64,000 nt of DNA from Rhodobacter sp. GTDB lineage: Bacteria; Pseudomonadota; Alphaproteobacteria; Rhodobacterales; Rhodobacteraceae. The translations under genes were made by a program, and so were the position numbers. Below the pieces are notes generated by a model that searched no databases, was not told the origin of the DNA, and worked only from the letters and a program-made list of their open reading frames with translations. Positions within the stretch are counted from its first letter, which is position 1. The number at the start of each line of letters is the position of its first letter. Below, piece after piece: positions 23,148-31,989 of this stretch. The DNA lies in the NCBI GenBank assembly GCA_027484145.1, contig JAIXUH010000010.1, forward strand, positions 1 to 64,000, read 5' to 3'.

Positions 23148-26100
23148 ATGACCTATCTCGCGCCTGTTGCGCCTCCCGTTCCTGTCCCGTCTCGTGATCC
23201 TGCGCCTACGCCTGCGCCCGCGATCCTCACTGTCGCCGAAGCGCTGCAACCCGATCTGACTCAAGGCTTTAAGATCGACGCGCTGCGTCTGCGGCTCGAG
23301 ATGGAGCGCGCCTTTGGCGGCTCGGATGCCGATGGTTGCTGGGACTGGAAGCTTGCCTATGAGGCGGGCGAGGTGGCGCTGGTCCTCTTCCTGCGGAAGT
23401 TCGGCCGTGCACTCCTGGCCCTGGCCGGCTCGCCTGCCGCGCTGCTGCCGATCCTCGCCAAGGTGGCGTGCCTCTTGCCGACGCACACCCGGCGCTCGGA
23501 GGAGATGGAGCGGTTCCAGCAATTCTCGACGCCGATGCCCATGGGGCTCGCGGCCTTGGCGGCGGCGCAGATCACCCCGCGTGACCTGGTCCTCGAACCT
23601 TCGGCCGGGACCGGACTCCTCGCGATACTCGCCGAAATCGCAGGCGGCAGCCTTGCGCTGAACGAGTTGGCAGACACCCGCGCTGATCTTCTGCGCCTCC
23701 TTTTTCCAGGGCGCCCGGTCACCACCTTCGACGCCGCGCAGATCGACGATCATCTGGACGCGGGCGCCTTCCCGAGCGTCATCCTGATGAATCCGCCCTT
23801 CTCGGCCATGGCCAATGTCGATGGTCGGACGACCGAGGCGACAGCGCACCATCTGCGCTCGGCCCTTGCCCGGCTCGCCCCCGGCGGTCGTCTGGTCGCC
23901 ATCACCGGGTCCGGTTTCGCGCCGGATGCGCCTGCTTGGGCTGAGACCTTCTGCCGTCTCACCGAGACTGCGCATCTGGTCTTCACCGGCGCTGTGTCGG
24001 GGGCAGCCTTCGCCAAGCATGGCACCAGCTTCGAGACCCGGATCTCGGTCTTCGACAAGTGCCGGGGTGGCGAACGGGGTGGCATCATCGCCGATTTCAA
24101 TCAGCCGATGTCTTCCGACGCCGCTCAGCTCCTCGCCCGGATCGTAGCAGAGGTCCCGCCACGCCTCGAGATGGATGCGGGCGCCGTCGTTCAATCGCAG
24201 CCCGCTTCCCCTTTCCGGGGAATTCCTCCCCGTTCGTCCAGCCCCACCGCTCGACCCTCGCGCTCAACGGCGTCGGTCAAGATGGATGCACATGTCACCA
24301 CGCCCGATGTTGAGGACCTCGTCTACACGCCGCGCGAGACAGCGGACGACCTCGGCTCCGCGCGTCTGTCCGATGCGATCTACGAGACCTTCCGGCTTCA
24401 GGCCATCGACATCCCCGGCGCGGCACCGCACCCGACGAAGCTGGTGCAGTCGGCGGCGATGGCCTCGGTCGCGCCCCCGAAGCCCTCCTACCGCCCGAAA
24501 CTCCCCGCCACCGTCCTGCGCGACGGCCTGCTGTCCGACGCGCAGCTTGAGACCGTGATCTATGCCGGTGAGGCACATGGCGCCTATCTCGCCGGCTCGT
24601 GGACCGTCGATGAGACCGGCGACATGGTCTCGGCCGCGCCCGACGATGCCGCTGACGCCGTCCGCTTCCGTCGTGGGTTTTTCCTTGGCGACGGCACCGG
24701 GGCAGGCAAGGGCCGCCAGTCGGCCGGGATCCTGCTCGACAACTGGTGCCAGGGCCGCCGCAAAGCGCTCTGGATCTCGAAGAGCGACAAGCTGCTGGAG
24801 GATGCGCAGCGCGACTGGTCGGCGCTTGGCCAGGAGCGGTTGCTCGTCACGCCGCTCTCGCGCTTCGCGCAGGGCCGCGACATCCCGCTTTCTGAGGGCA
24901 TCCTCTTCACGACCTACGCCACACTTCGGTCCGAGGAGCGAGGGGCCAAGAAATCCCGCGTCGACCAGATCGTTGAATGGCTGGGCGCGGATTTCGACGG
25001 GGTGATCCTGTTTGACGAAAGCCATGCAATGGCCAATGCCGCCGGATCGAAGGGCGAACGCGGCGACACGGAAGCCTCGCAGCAGGGCAGGGCGGGCCTG
25101 CGGCTCCAGCACAAGCTGCCCAATGCCCGTGTGGTCTATGTTTCCGCCACGGGGGCGACAACAGTGCACAACCTCGCCTATGCGCAACGCCTCGGGCTTT
25201 GGGGCGGCGAAGATTTCCCTTTCGCAACCCGTGCCGAGTTTGTGCAGGCCATTGAGGCCGGCGGTGTCGCCGCGATGGAGGTCCTCGCCCGCGACCTGCG
25301 GTCGCTCGGCCTCTACACCGCCCGGTCACTTTCCTATGACGGCGTCGAATACGAGATGCTGGAACACGCGCTGACCCCTGAGCAGCGCGGCATCTATGAT
25401 GCATATGCCGGGGCCTTCGCCATCATCCACAACAACCTCACCGCCGCGATGGAGGCGGCCAATATCACGGGCGACAGCGGCACGCTGAACCGGCAAGCCA
25501 AATCCGCTGCGCGTTCTGCCTTCGAATCCGCCAAGCAGCGCTTCTTTGGCCATCTGCTCACCTCGATGAAAACCCCCACGCTGATCGCCAGCATCGAAGC
25601 CGATCTCGCGGAAGGCCATGCGGCCGTCATCCAGATCGTCTCGACCGGCGAGGCGCTGATGGAACGCCGCCTGTCAGAGATCCCGACCGAGGAGTGGAAC
25701 GACATCCACGTCGACATCACGCCTCGGGAATACGTTCTGGACTACCTCGCCCATTCCTTCCCGGTGCAGCTCTACGAGCCCTTCACCGACAGCGAGGGCA
25801 ATCTGTCGTCGCGACCCGTCATGCGCGATGGCCAGCCGGTCGAATGCCGCGAGGCCGCCCGCAGGCGCGACGCGCTGATCGAGCATCTGGCCTCGCTGCC
25901 GCCGGTGCCCGGGGCGCTCGACCAGATCGTCCAACGCTTCGGCACCGATCTCGTGGCCGAGGTCACGGGCCGGTCGCGCCGCATCGTGCGCAAGGGCGAG
26001 GGTCATTCGGCGCGGCTTGTTGTGGAGAGCCGGGTGGGGTCTGCCAATCTCGCGGAGACCGCCGCCTTCATGGATGACCATAAGCGCATCCTAATCTTCT

Positions 26101-27521
26101 CGGATGCCGGGGGCACGGGGCGCAGTTATCACGCTGATCTTGGTGCCAGGAACCAGCGTCTGCGGGTTCACTACCTCCTAGAACCGGGCTGGAAGGCCGA
26201 TGCGGCGATCCAAGGACTCGGGCGCACCAACCGGACCAATCAGGTGCAGCCGCCACTCTTCCGACCAGTCGCCACCGATGTGAAGGCAGAGAAGCGGTTC
26301 CTCTCCACCATCGCCCGTCGTCTCGACACGCTCGGCGCCATCACGCGGGGTCAGCGTCAGACCGGTGGGCAGGGGCTGTTCCGACCCGAGGATAACCTCG
26401 AAAGCCCCTATGCCCGCGACGCCCTGCGCCAACTCTACCGCCGCCTCTATCGCGGCGATGTCTCGGGCTGCTCGCTGGGGGCCTTTGAGGATGCCACCGG
26501 CCTCAGCCTGACCGATGACAACGGTCTGAAAGACGACCTGCCACCGATCACGACCTTCCTCAATCGCCTGCTCGCGCTGACGATGCATATGCAGGCCGTG
26601 CTCTTCTCGGCCTTCGAGGAATTGCTCGACCAACGGATCGAGGGGGCCATCGCGGCCGGGGTCTACGACCTCGGGCTCGAGACGCTGCGGGCCGAGAGCT
26701 TCCGCGTCACGAATGCGCGCGTCATCTACACCCATCCTGGCTCCGGTACCGAGTCCCAGCTTCTGACCATCGCGGAAAAGCGGCGCAATGCTCCGACTTC
26801 GCTGGCGGATGCGCTCGACTGGCTCGACGACCCGAAGGCACACCTCCTGGTCAACAGCCGCTCGGGCCGGGCCGCCGTGCAGGTGCCTGCCACCAGCCTG
26901 ATGCTGGACGACGGCACCATCGAGCCCCGCCTGCGGCTGATCCGGCCGATGGAGTCCAGCACGGTTCCGGTGAAGATCATGGAGGACACCCACTGGCTGG
27001 AGGCCGACCGCGCGGCCTTCGCCGCCGCCTGGACGGCGGAACTGGCCGAGGTGCCGGAGTTCAGCGAGTCTACCCTGCATATCGTGGCGGGGCTGTTGCT
27101 GCCGATCTGGAAGCAGCTTCCCCAGGACGAAACTCGCGTCTACCGGCTGCAGACCGATGACGGTCAGCGCATCATCGGCCGCCGTGTCTCGCCGGCTTGG
27201 GTGGCAGCGACGCTTGCGGACGACGCGCCGAAGCTCACGGCGGCGCAGGTCCATGCCCTCGTTCTGGAGGACAAGACAGTGGTGCGGCTGGCTGAAGGGA
27301 TGGAGTTGTACCGGTCCCGCGTCATGGGCGTGAACCGGATCGAGCTCTCCGGTTTCTCCGAGGCGGCCAAGGACCGGCTCAAGGCCGATGGCTTCTTCTC
27401 GGAGATCATCAGCTGGAAGCTGCGATTGTTCTGCCCGGCGGATGCGAGCGGCATCGCGGTGCTGGGTCGTCTGCTTGCACGTTGTCCTGTGACGGGACTA
27501 CATGCACGCGGAGGTTGTTGA
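23148..27521 (+). CDS. N6-adenine methylase-like / strawberry-notch helicase fusion (DarB-like)
   Basis: A 1457-residue two-part protein. The N-terminal part (about 120-330) is a class I SAM methyltransferase with LEPSAGTG (about 148) and the adenine-methylase motif NPPF (about 215). A linker follows, then an SF2 helicase of the strawberry-notch type: Walker A GDGTGAGKGRQ (about 513), DESH box (about 622), motif III VSATGATT (about 664) and the C-terminal LGRTNRTNQ motif (about 1022). Such fusions occur on plasmids and phages; phage P1 DarB, which protects incoming DNA from restriction, has a similar layout. A DNA-protection role on entry is inferred, not shown. It is 3 bp from the Toprim gene. 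Confidence 0.9.
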   Translation: MTYLAPVAPPVPVPSRDPAPTPAPAILTVAEALQPDLTQGFKIDALRLRLEMERAFGGSDADGCWDWKLAYEAGEVALVLFLRKFGRALLALAGSPAALLPILAKVACLLPTHTRRSEEMERFQQFSTPMPMGLAALAAAQITPRDLVLEPSAGTGLLAILAEIAGGSLALNELADTRADLLRLLFPGRPVTTFDAAQIDDHLDAGAFPSVILMNPPFSAMANVDGRTTEATAHHLRSALARLAPGGRLVAITGSGFAPDAPAWAETFCRLTETAHLVFTGAVSGAAFAKHGTSFETRISVFDKCRGGERGGIIADFNQPMSSDAAQLLARIVAEVPPRLEMDAGAVVQSQPASPFRGIPPRSSSPTARPSRSTASVKMDAHVTTPDVEDLVYTPRETADDLGSARLSDAIYETFRLQAIDIPGAAPHPTKLVQSAAMASVAPPKPSYRPKLPATVLRDGLLSDAQLETVIYAGEAHGAYLAGSWTVDETGDMVSAAPDDAADAVRFRRGFFLGDGTGAGKGRQSAGILLDNWCQGRRKALWISKSDKLLEDAQRDWSALGQERLLVTPLSRFAQGRDIPLSEGILFTTYATLRSEERGAKKSRVDQIVEWLGADFDGVILFDESHAMANAAGSKGERGDTEASQQGRAGLRLQHKLPNARVVYVSATGATTVHNLAYAQRLGLWGGEDFPFATRAEFVQAIEAGGVAAMEVLARDLRSLGLYTARSLSYDGVEYEMLEHALTPEQRGIYDAYAGAFAIIHNNLTAAMEAANITGDSGTLNRQAKSAARSAFESAKQRFFGHLLTSMKTPTLIASIEADLAEGHAAVIQIVSTGEALMERRLSEIPTEEWNDIHVDITPREYVLDYLAHSFPVQLYEPFTDSEGNLSSRPVMRDGQPVECREAARRRDALIEHLASLPPVPGALDQIVQRFGTDLVAEVTGRSRRIVRKGEGHSARLVVESRVGSANLAETAAFMDDHKRILIFSDAGGTGRSYHADLGARNQRLRVHYLLEPGWKADAAIQGLGRTNRTNQVQPPLFRPVATDVKAEKRFLSTIARRLDTLGAITRGQRQTGGQGLFRPEDNLESPYARDALRQLYRRLYRGDVSGCSLGAFEDATGLSLTDDNGLKDDLPPITTFLNRLLALTMHMQAVLFSAFEELLDQRIEGAIAAGVYDLGLETLRAESFRVTNARVIYTHPGSGTESQLLTIAEKRRNAPTSLADALDWLDDPKAHLLVNSRSGRAAVQVPATSLMLDDGTIEPRLRLIRPMESSTVPVKIMEDTHWLEADRAAFAAAWTAELAEVPEFSESTLHIVAGLLLPIWKQLPQDETRVYRLQTDDGQRIIGRRVSPAWVAATLADDAPKLTAAQVHALVLEDKTVVRLAEGMELYRSRVMGVNRIELSGFSEAAKDRLKADGFFSEIISWKLRLFCPADASGIAVLGRLLARCPVTGLHARGGC

Positions 27522-27524
27522 GCC

Positions 27525-28556
27525 ATGCATTCCGAGACCGAAGATGTGATCCGCGCTCTGGCGGAGAATGCAGAGAGCGTGTGTCGCGCCTATCTTCCCG
27601 CCGGACGGCGGGAAGGATCCTACTGGATCGTGGGCGATTTGCAGAACAACCCCGGTCGGTCGCTCTTTGTGCGGCTGGCGGGGCCTGCGTCGGGGCCGGG
27701 TGCGGCCGGCAAATTTACCGACGGCGCCACGGGCGAGCATGGCGATCTACTCGACATCATCCGCGAGAGGACTGGAATCTCCCGCTTTCCCGACCTTTTG
27801 GCTGAGGCCCGGGCGCATCTTGGCTGTCCGCAGCCGGTCCTCCCGGATGCACCAGTGCCGAAGAAGGCCAAAGCCCCCGGTGGCACGCAAGCGGCGGCGG
27901 CGCGGCTGTTCGCAGCCTCGGTGCCGGTCGCAGGCACGCTTGCCGACACCTACCTCCGCTCCCGGGGCCTCACCCAATGTTGCTACATGAGCGCGCTGCG
28001 CTTCCACCCGAAGTGCTGGCATCGGGATGAGGGCCAGACCCGGAGCGTCCCCAGACCGGCGCTGATCGCCGCGGTCACCGATGGGGCAGGGGCCCTGCAG
28101 GGCGTGCATCGCACCTGGCTTGCGCCTGACGGTCAGGGAAAGGCGCGGGTCGAGACGCAGCGGCGTGCCATGGGTCACCTCCTCGGCAATGCCGTCAGGC
28201 TGACCCCGCATGACGACATCCTCGTGGTCGGCGAGGGCATCGAGACCATGCTGTCCCTTGTCGAGGCAGTGCCCGGCCTTCCCGTCTGGGCGGCGCTTTC
28301 GTCGGGTCACCTCGGGGCAGTCCTGCTGCCGGGGGGGCTGCAGCGCCTCTACATCGCCATCGACCGCGATCCGGCGGGGCGCGGCGCGGCAGAGAGGTTG
28401 AGCGCCAGAGCCACCGAGGTCGGGATTGGTTGCCATGTGCTGGAGCCGCGGCTCGGGGATTTCAACGATGATCTCCGGGCGAACGGCAAGGAGGCGCTGC
28501 GCCAGCATCTGGCAGGGCAGATCGGGCCAGAGGATCGGCAGCGCCTGTCAGGCTGA
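27525..28556 (+). CDS. Toprim-domain primase-like protein
   Basis: A 343-residue protein. The N-terminal part (1-95) resembles the DUF7146-type zinc/primase-associated region of mobile-element primases, and the C-terminal Toprim fold (about 228-320) has the VVGEGIETML glutamate motif (about 235) and the AIDRDPAGRGA Asp pair (about 280). These proteins probably synthesise primers or act at replication ends; on plasmids they could prime the complementary strand after conjugative entry. The gene follows the methylase-helicase after 3 bp and is probably in the same operon. Confidence 0.85.
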   Translation: MHSETEDVIRALAENAESVCRAYLPAGRREGSYWIVGDLQNNPGRSLFVRLAGPASGPGAAGKFTDGATGEHGDLLDIIRERTGISRFPDLLAEARAHLGCPQPVLPDAPVPKKAKAPGGTQAAAARLFAASVPVAGTLADTYLRSRGLTQCCYMSALRFHPKCWHRDEGQTRSVPRPALIAAVTDGAGALQGVHRTWLAPDGQGKARVETQRRAMGHLLGNAVRLTPHDDILVVGEGIETMLSLVEAVPGLPVWAALSSGHLGAVLLPGGLQRLYIAIDRDPAGRGAAERLSARATEVGIGCHVLEPRLGDFNDDLRANGKEALRQHLAGQIGPEDRQRLSG

Positions 28557-28926
28557 GCAGCGTCGCGGAGGGGCGGGCAAGGGACAGCGGGGCAGGGGTC
28601 ACGGATCCCTGTCGTGGCCGTGGATCGCCGCTTTGCCTCTTCCCGGGCAATCTCATCCACCCGTCACCCACACGGCCTTCAAGAGATGGGCAAGCGGCCG
28701 TCAAAGGGGCCGCCCCTTCAAGGACGGGGAGCGACTGATTTCCGCCGGCGGGGACGAGCCCCGCCTTTGCATCGCGAGGCAAATCAGCCGCCCCCCGTCC
28801 TCCTCCACATGCGTTCCGGCCCGCGACGAGCGCGGGTGAAGGGTCCTCCCCCGTGACGGCTTTCGCAGCCCATGAAGGCCGCGCGGGATGACGCGCGGAC
28901 CAGACAGGCCCGGAGGCAAGAAGAAG
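28557..28926. other. 370-bp intergenic region before the DUF2493 gene
   Basis: No credible gene. It contains a GGCGGGG-CCCCGCC hairpin (28747-28753 and 28759-28765) and other GC-rich stems, then the leader of the DUF2493 gene with SD GGAGG (28911-28915). Candidate terminator of the methylase-helicase/Toprim operon. Confidence 0.45.
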
Positions 28927-29862
28927 ATGACGTTCCAAACCCGTGACGATGCTTACGAACCCAGCCACACCGCATCCCAGACCGCCCATGCGCTTGAGGA
29001 TCTGCAGCTCTACGGCTACCGCCCCTTTGAGGACGAGCCCGATCCGCGCCCGATGCCGGATGCAGACCGCCTCCGGGGTGCCGTCGCCGACATCTTTGAC
29101 GCCCTCGTCGCGAGCCTTGCAGACACCCGCATGGAACCCGACCTCGAAGAAGTGCTCTGGGGTCAGGTCAACCTCTTCCACCGCGCCACCGCCCGGATCG
29201 AACGGTCTCTTGACGACAACGAGCAGGGGCAGCGCCGTCTCCAGCGCGAGCAGGACGGCTCCGAGGTGAAATCCACCGAACTCGAGCGCCTGACGGCTGA
29301 AGGCCTGACGCTCATCGAACGGCGCAACTGCATGGACATGATGCGCGATCACGCCGCCACCGAGTTCGTCCATCACACGGGCTCCACCTGGCGGCCCCGC
29401 ACCGGCTCGATGGTGAACCGCCAGCATATGACCGCAGCGCTGATCGACAGCCGTGATTTCCTGGCCGCCAAGCGTCGCGTGGAAACCGAGGTGATGCTTC
29501 CGGCAGGACCCAAGGTCGCCCTCACCGGCGGGACCGACTTCAACGATCACCGCCTGATCTGGGGCAAGCTCGACCAGGTCCGGACCAAGTATCCCGACAT
29601 GGTCCTTATGCACGGTGGCAGCCCCAAAGGTGCAGAACTCATCGCCGCCAAATGGGCCGAGGCCCGGGGCGTGACGCAGGTGGCCTTCAAGCCCGACTGG
29701 ACCAAGCACGCCAAGGCCGCACCCTTCAAGCGCAACGACGCGATGCTCGACGTGCTGCCGGTGGGGGTCCTCGTCTTCCCGGGCAATGGCATCCAGGAGA
29801 ACCTCGCTGACAAGGCCAAGAAGCTGGGTATCCCGGTCATGAAGTTCGAGAAGGGGGCGTGA
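28927..29862 (+). CDS. DUF2493 (SLOG-like) protein
   Basis: A 311-residue protein. The C-terminal third (about 195-311) is DUF2493: VALTGGTDFNDHRLIWGKLD, MVLMHGGSPKGAELIAAKWAE, and GVLVFPGNGIQENLADKAK, a Rossmann-like SLOG fold predicted to bind nucleotides or NAD-like ligands. The N-terminal part is helical with no domain recognised. It is common at the end of the plasmid accessory block. Start chosen at 28927, where the GGAGG RBS is 11 bp upstream; the frame is open 13 codons further. It is the second SLOG-type protein in this window (see 35584). Confidence 0.85.
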   Translation: MTFQTRDDAYEPSHTASQTAHALEDLQLYGYRPFEDEPDPRPMPDADRLRGAVADIFDALVASLADTRMEPDLEEVLWGQVNLFHRATARIERSLDDNEQGQRRLQREQDGSEVKSTELERLTAEGLTLIERRNCMDMMRDHAATEFVHHTGSTWRPRTGSMVNRQHMTAALIDSRDFLAAKRRVETEVMLPAGPKVALTGGTDFNDHRLIWGKLDQVRTKYPDMVLMHGGSPKGAELIAAKWAEARGVTQVAFKPDWTKHAKAAPFKRNDAMLDVLPVGVLVFPGNGIQENLADKAKKLGIPVMKFEKGA

Positions 29863-29911
29863 GCCCCCTGATCGTCACCGCTGGCGAGCCAGAGATCAGA
29901 TCGCGGAACTT

Positions 29912-31300
29912 TCAGATAGTTGCCGGAAGCGACTTCGACACCGCCGACTGCATATCCAGCAAGGCGGCATTTCTTCGGGCCAGAGTCTCGTGCCACTCTT
30001 GAGCCTCGCGATCCTTGAAGAACCCGGCTTCGGGCGCGAGTCGCGCAACGGCGGCCTCGACCTCGTCGAGCGACACACGGAAGAATTCCTTCCTGAAGTT
30101 CGACATGTTGATCCGGCGATCCGCGAACTCCTTGTGCAGGGCTGCTTCAAGTGCTGGTGCGGCATCGCTGTAGATCATTGCGTGAATGTCGAAGCCGAAA
30201 GGCACACTGGCGTCGCCAAGCTCGCGAATGCGGTCGTCCGGGTCGAGGCGGCGTGTCAGGCCGATCTTGACGACGTCTTCGCCAAAAGAGCCTACGTTCG
30301 AGATGATGTAGACATAGCCCGAACGTGTCATCTCGGCCATGGCGCGGGCCCGTTCGCTTGCCGCATGGGCGGCCGCGAGAGCCGCTTCCAGCTCCTCGAT
30401 GCGTCGCCGATTGCCGTCACTGTCGGCTTCCTTGCGCGCTTTCTCGAGCAGCGCCTGATACTTCGCTTCTTCTCGCTCGGCAGCCTCTGCCTCGGCGAGG
30501 AGTTTCCTCTCTTCCCGTTCGGCCCGTGCTAGGTCGGAACGTTCCTCCTTCTCCTGCTTCAACTGCTCCCGGTACTCGTGGGTCAGGCGCAGTTCCTCGA
30601 TCTTGAGTGCCACGTATCTGTCGTTCAACGTCAGATTTAGGGAGGTATTTTCCTTGTCGATCGCGGCAGCGGCCGATAGGACGCGCTTTTCCATCGCAAC
30701 GACGTTGTTCCAGCGAACATTGGCGATGGCAGCCTCGCATTCGTTGTTGAAGGCGCGCATGGTCAACCGGGTCTGCCGGTTGATCATCGTCGCACCCTTG
30801 GCCTTGCTGCCCTCGACGGACCATTCCGTCGGGCAGAGTGCCGCTTGCTTTGCGGAAATCATGACCTTCTGACGTTCTCGGACTTCGAGGATCTTCGCCT
30901 TGTAGGCTTCGCTGTCGGTGAACTCGAAATGCGGTTCGTAGACGCCCAGTTCGGCGAATGCCAAACGCTCGTCGTAGATCGCGACCTGCTGTTCGAGCCG
31001 ATCGAGTAGAGCCCGCTTTTCGGCATAAGTTGTCCGGAGGCGCTCGGTGTCTGACGTGAGCGATGCAGCGATGCCTTGCAGACGCGCAACCTCGACCTCT
31101 TGGGAAATGATCCCGGAATACTTGACCTTGGTTGACTCGTGTTCGGCGGTAACCTTCGCGAGCTTCTCATTGTAGGCCGAGGCGGCTTTCTCTGCCTCGG
31201 ACGCTTGCGCGCTCAGCTTCCGCTTTGCGATCAACCAGAGCACAAAGAAGATGGGGGCTAGGAGGAGCCATACCAAGGCAATTATAGAAACCGGATCCAT
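29912..31300 (-). CDS. DUF4041 / T5orf172 GIY-YIG-like protein
   Basis: A 462-residue protein. An N-terminal TM helix (about 6-25) is followed by long coiled coil (about 30-110), a DUF4041 core (about 115-205, AELGVYEPHFEF, CPTEWSVEGSKAKGATMINRQ), a second charged coiled coil (about 230-330) and a C-terminal T5orf172 domain of GIY-YIG type (about 333-430, GYVYIISNVGSFGEDVVKIG, then LHKEF). The TM plus coiled coil would hold a nuclease-like domain at the membrane. The combination is known in many bacteria and often lies in defence islands, but the role is unproven. It is convergent with DUF2493 and starts 195 bp from the PIN gene, so it may have its own promoter. Confidence 0.85.
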   Translation of the reverse strand: MDPVSIIALVWLLLAPIFFVLWLIAKRKLSAQASEAEKAASAYNEKLAKVTAEHESTKVKYSGIISQEVEVARLQGIAASLTSDTERLRTTYAEKRALLDRLEQQVAIYDERLAFAELGVYEPHFEFTDSEAYKAKILEVRERQKVMISAKQAALCPTEWSVEGSKAKGATMINRQTRLTMRAFNNECEAAIANVRWNNVVAMEKRVLSAAAAIDKENTSLNLTLNDRYVALKIEELRLTHEYREQLKQEKEERSDLARAEREERKLLAEAEAAEREEAKYQALLEKARKEADSDGNRRRIEELEAALAAAHAASERARAMAEMTRSGYVYIISNVGSFGEDVVKIGLTRRLDPDDRIRELGDASVPFGFDIHAMIYSDAAPALEAALHKEFADRRINMSNFRKEFFRVSLDEVEAAVARLAPEAGFFKDREAQEWHETLARRNAALLDMQSAVSKSLPATI

Positions 31301-31494
31301 GCTTTCTCCTGAGAGTGCCGAGTTACCGAATAATGCTCGGGCCCAGCCTTCACCTCAAGGTTGATTGTGGGTGGCCACTTGTCGAGCCGGTCTCTGGCCG
31401 AGGTAAGATCTTGGTTTGACACAAGCCGATCTCGTCCCGGCAGTGTCGAGCGCGGGCTTCAAGGGCTTCGGTGTCACTGAGAGCAGGTCGGCCC

Positions 31495-31986
31495 CTATAC
31501 CGTGAATCGGGTCAATCTTTCCTGAACATCCTTCGCTGGCAATCTGCATCGGGGATGCGCTGCCAGTGCTGTTAAACCCCAACTTAGACGGTCAAAATCT
31601 ATGTAAGTTCCGTCTGCCAATTGATCGAAAATCCAAAGAACACCGTGCATTTCGAGCTGTTCTGCGGTGGCAAGTTTCCTCAGCGTGCCGTCCCCAGTCA
31701 ACAGTCCCCAGCCGCGTGACTCGGCGATTGCAAATGCAAAAGTGTCGGGGGTGGAAAGCTGAACATACGTGCGATTTACAATTGTTGCACGCTGCACTTC
31801 GCCAGGTGTAAGTTCTTCGATACGGAGTCCAAGATTTAGTAGCCGGTCGCCGAGTTCGCCGGCGAGCTCCCGTGCAAAGAGCAGGTCGGGCACGGCAAAC
31901 TCGAATGGCAGCAGGAACATTTCCTCGAGCAGGCCAGCCCTTTCGAGGTCAATAAGTACTGAGGTATCAGAAACGAGAATGGGCAC
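31495..31986 (-). CDS. PIN-like protein paired with XRE-ImmA
   Basis: A 163-residue PIN-fold protein. It has the start MPILVSDTSVLIDLERAGLL (first acidic residue Asp7), the Glu-containing ARELAGELGDRLL segment and the TPDTFAFAIAESRGWGLLTGDGTLRK block, which carries the second acidic set. Its ATG lies 3 bp after the stop of the upstream XRE-ImmA gene, so they form a coupled pair. XRE-ImmA plus PIN pairs have been proposed as toxin-antitoxin modules. It would be a ribonuclease toxin under control of the peptidase protein. Confidence 0.75.
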   Translation of the reverse strand: MPILVSDTSVLIDLERAGLLEEMFLLPFEFAVPDLLFARELAGELGDRLLNLGLRIEELTPGEVQRATIVNRTYVQLSTPDTFAFAIAESRGWGLLTGDGTLRKLATAEQLEMHGVLWIFDQLADGTYIDFDRLSWGLTALAAHPRCRLPAKDVQERLTRFTV

Positions 31987-31989
31987 CGA

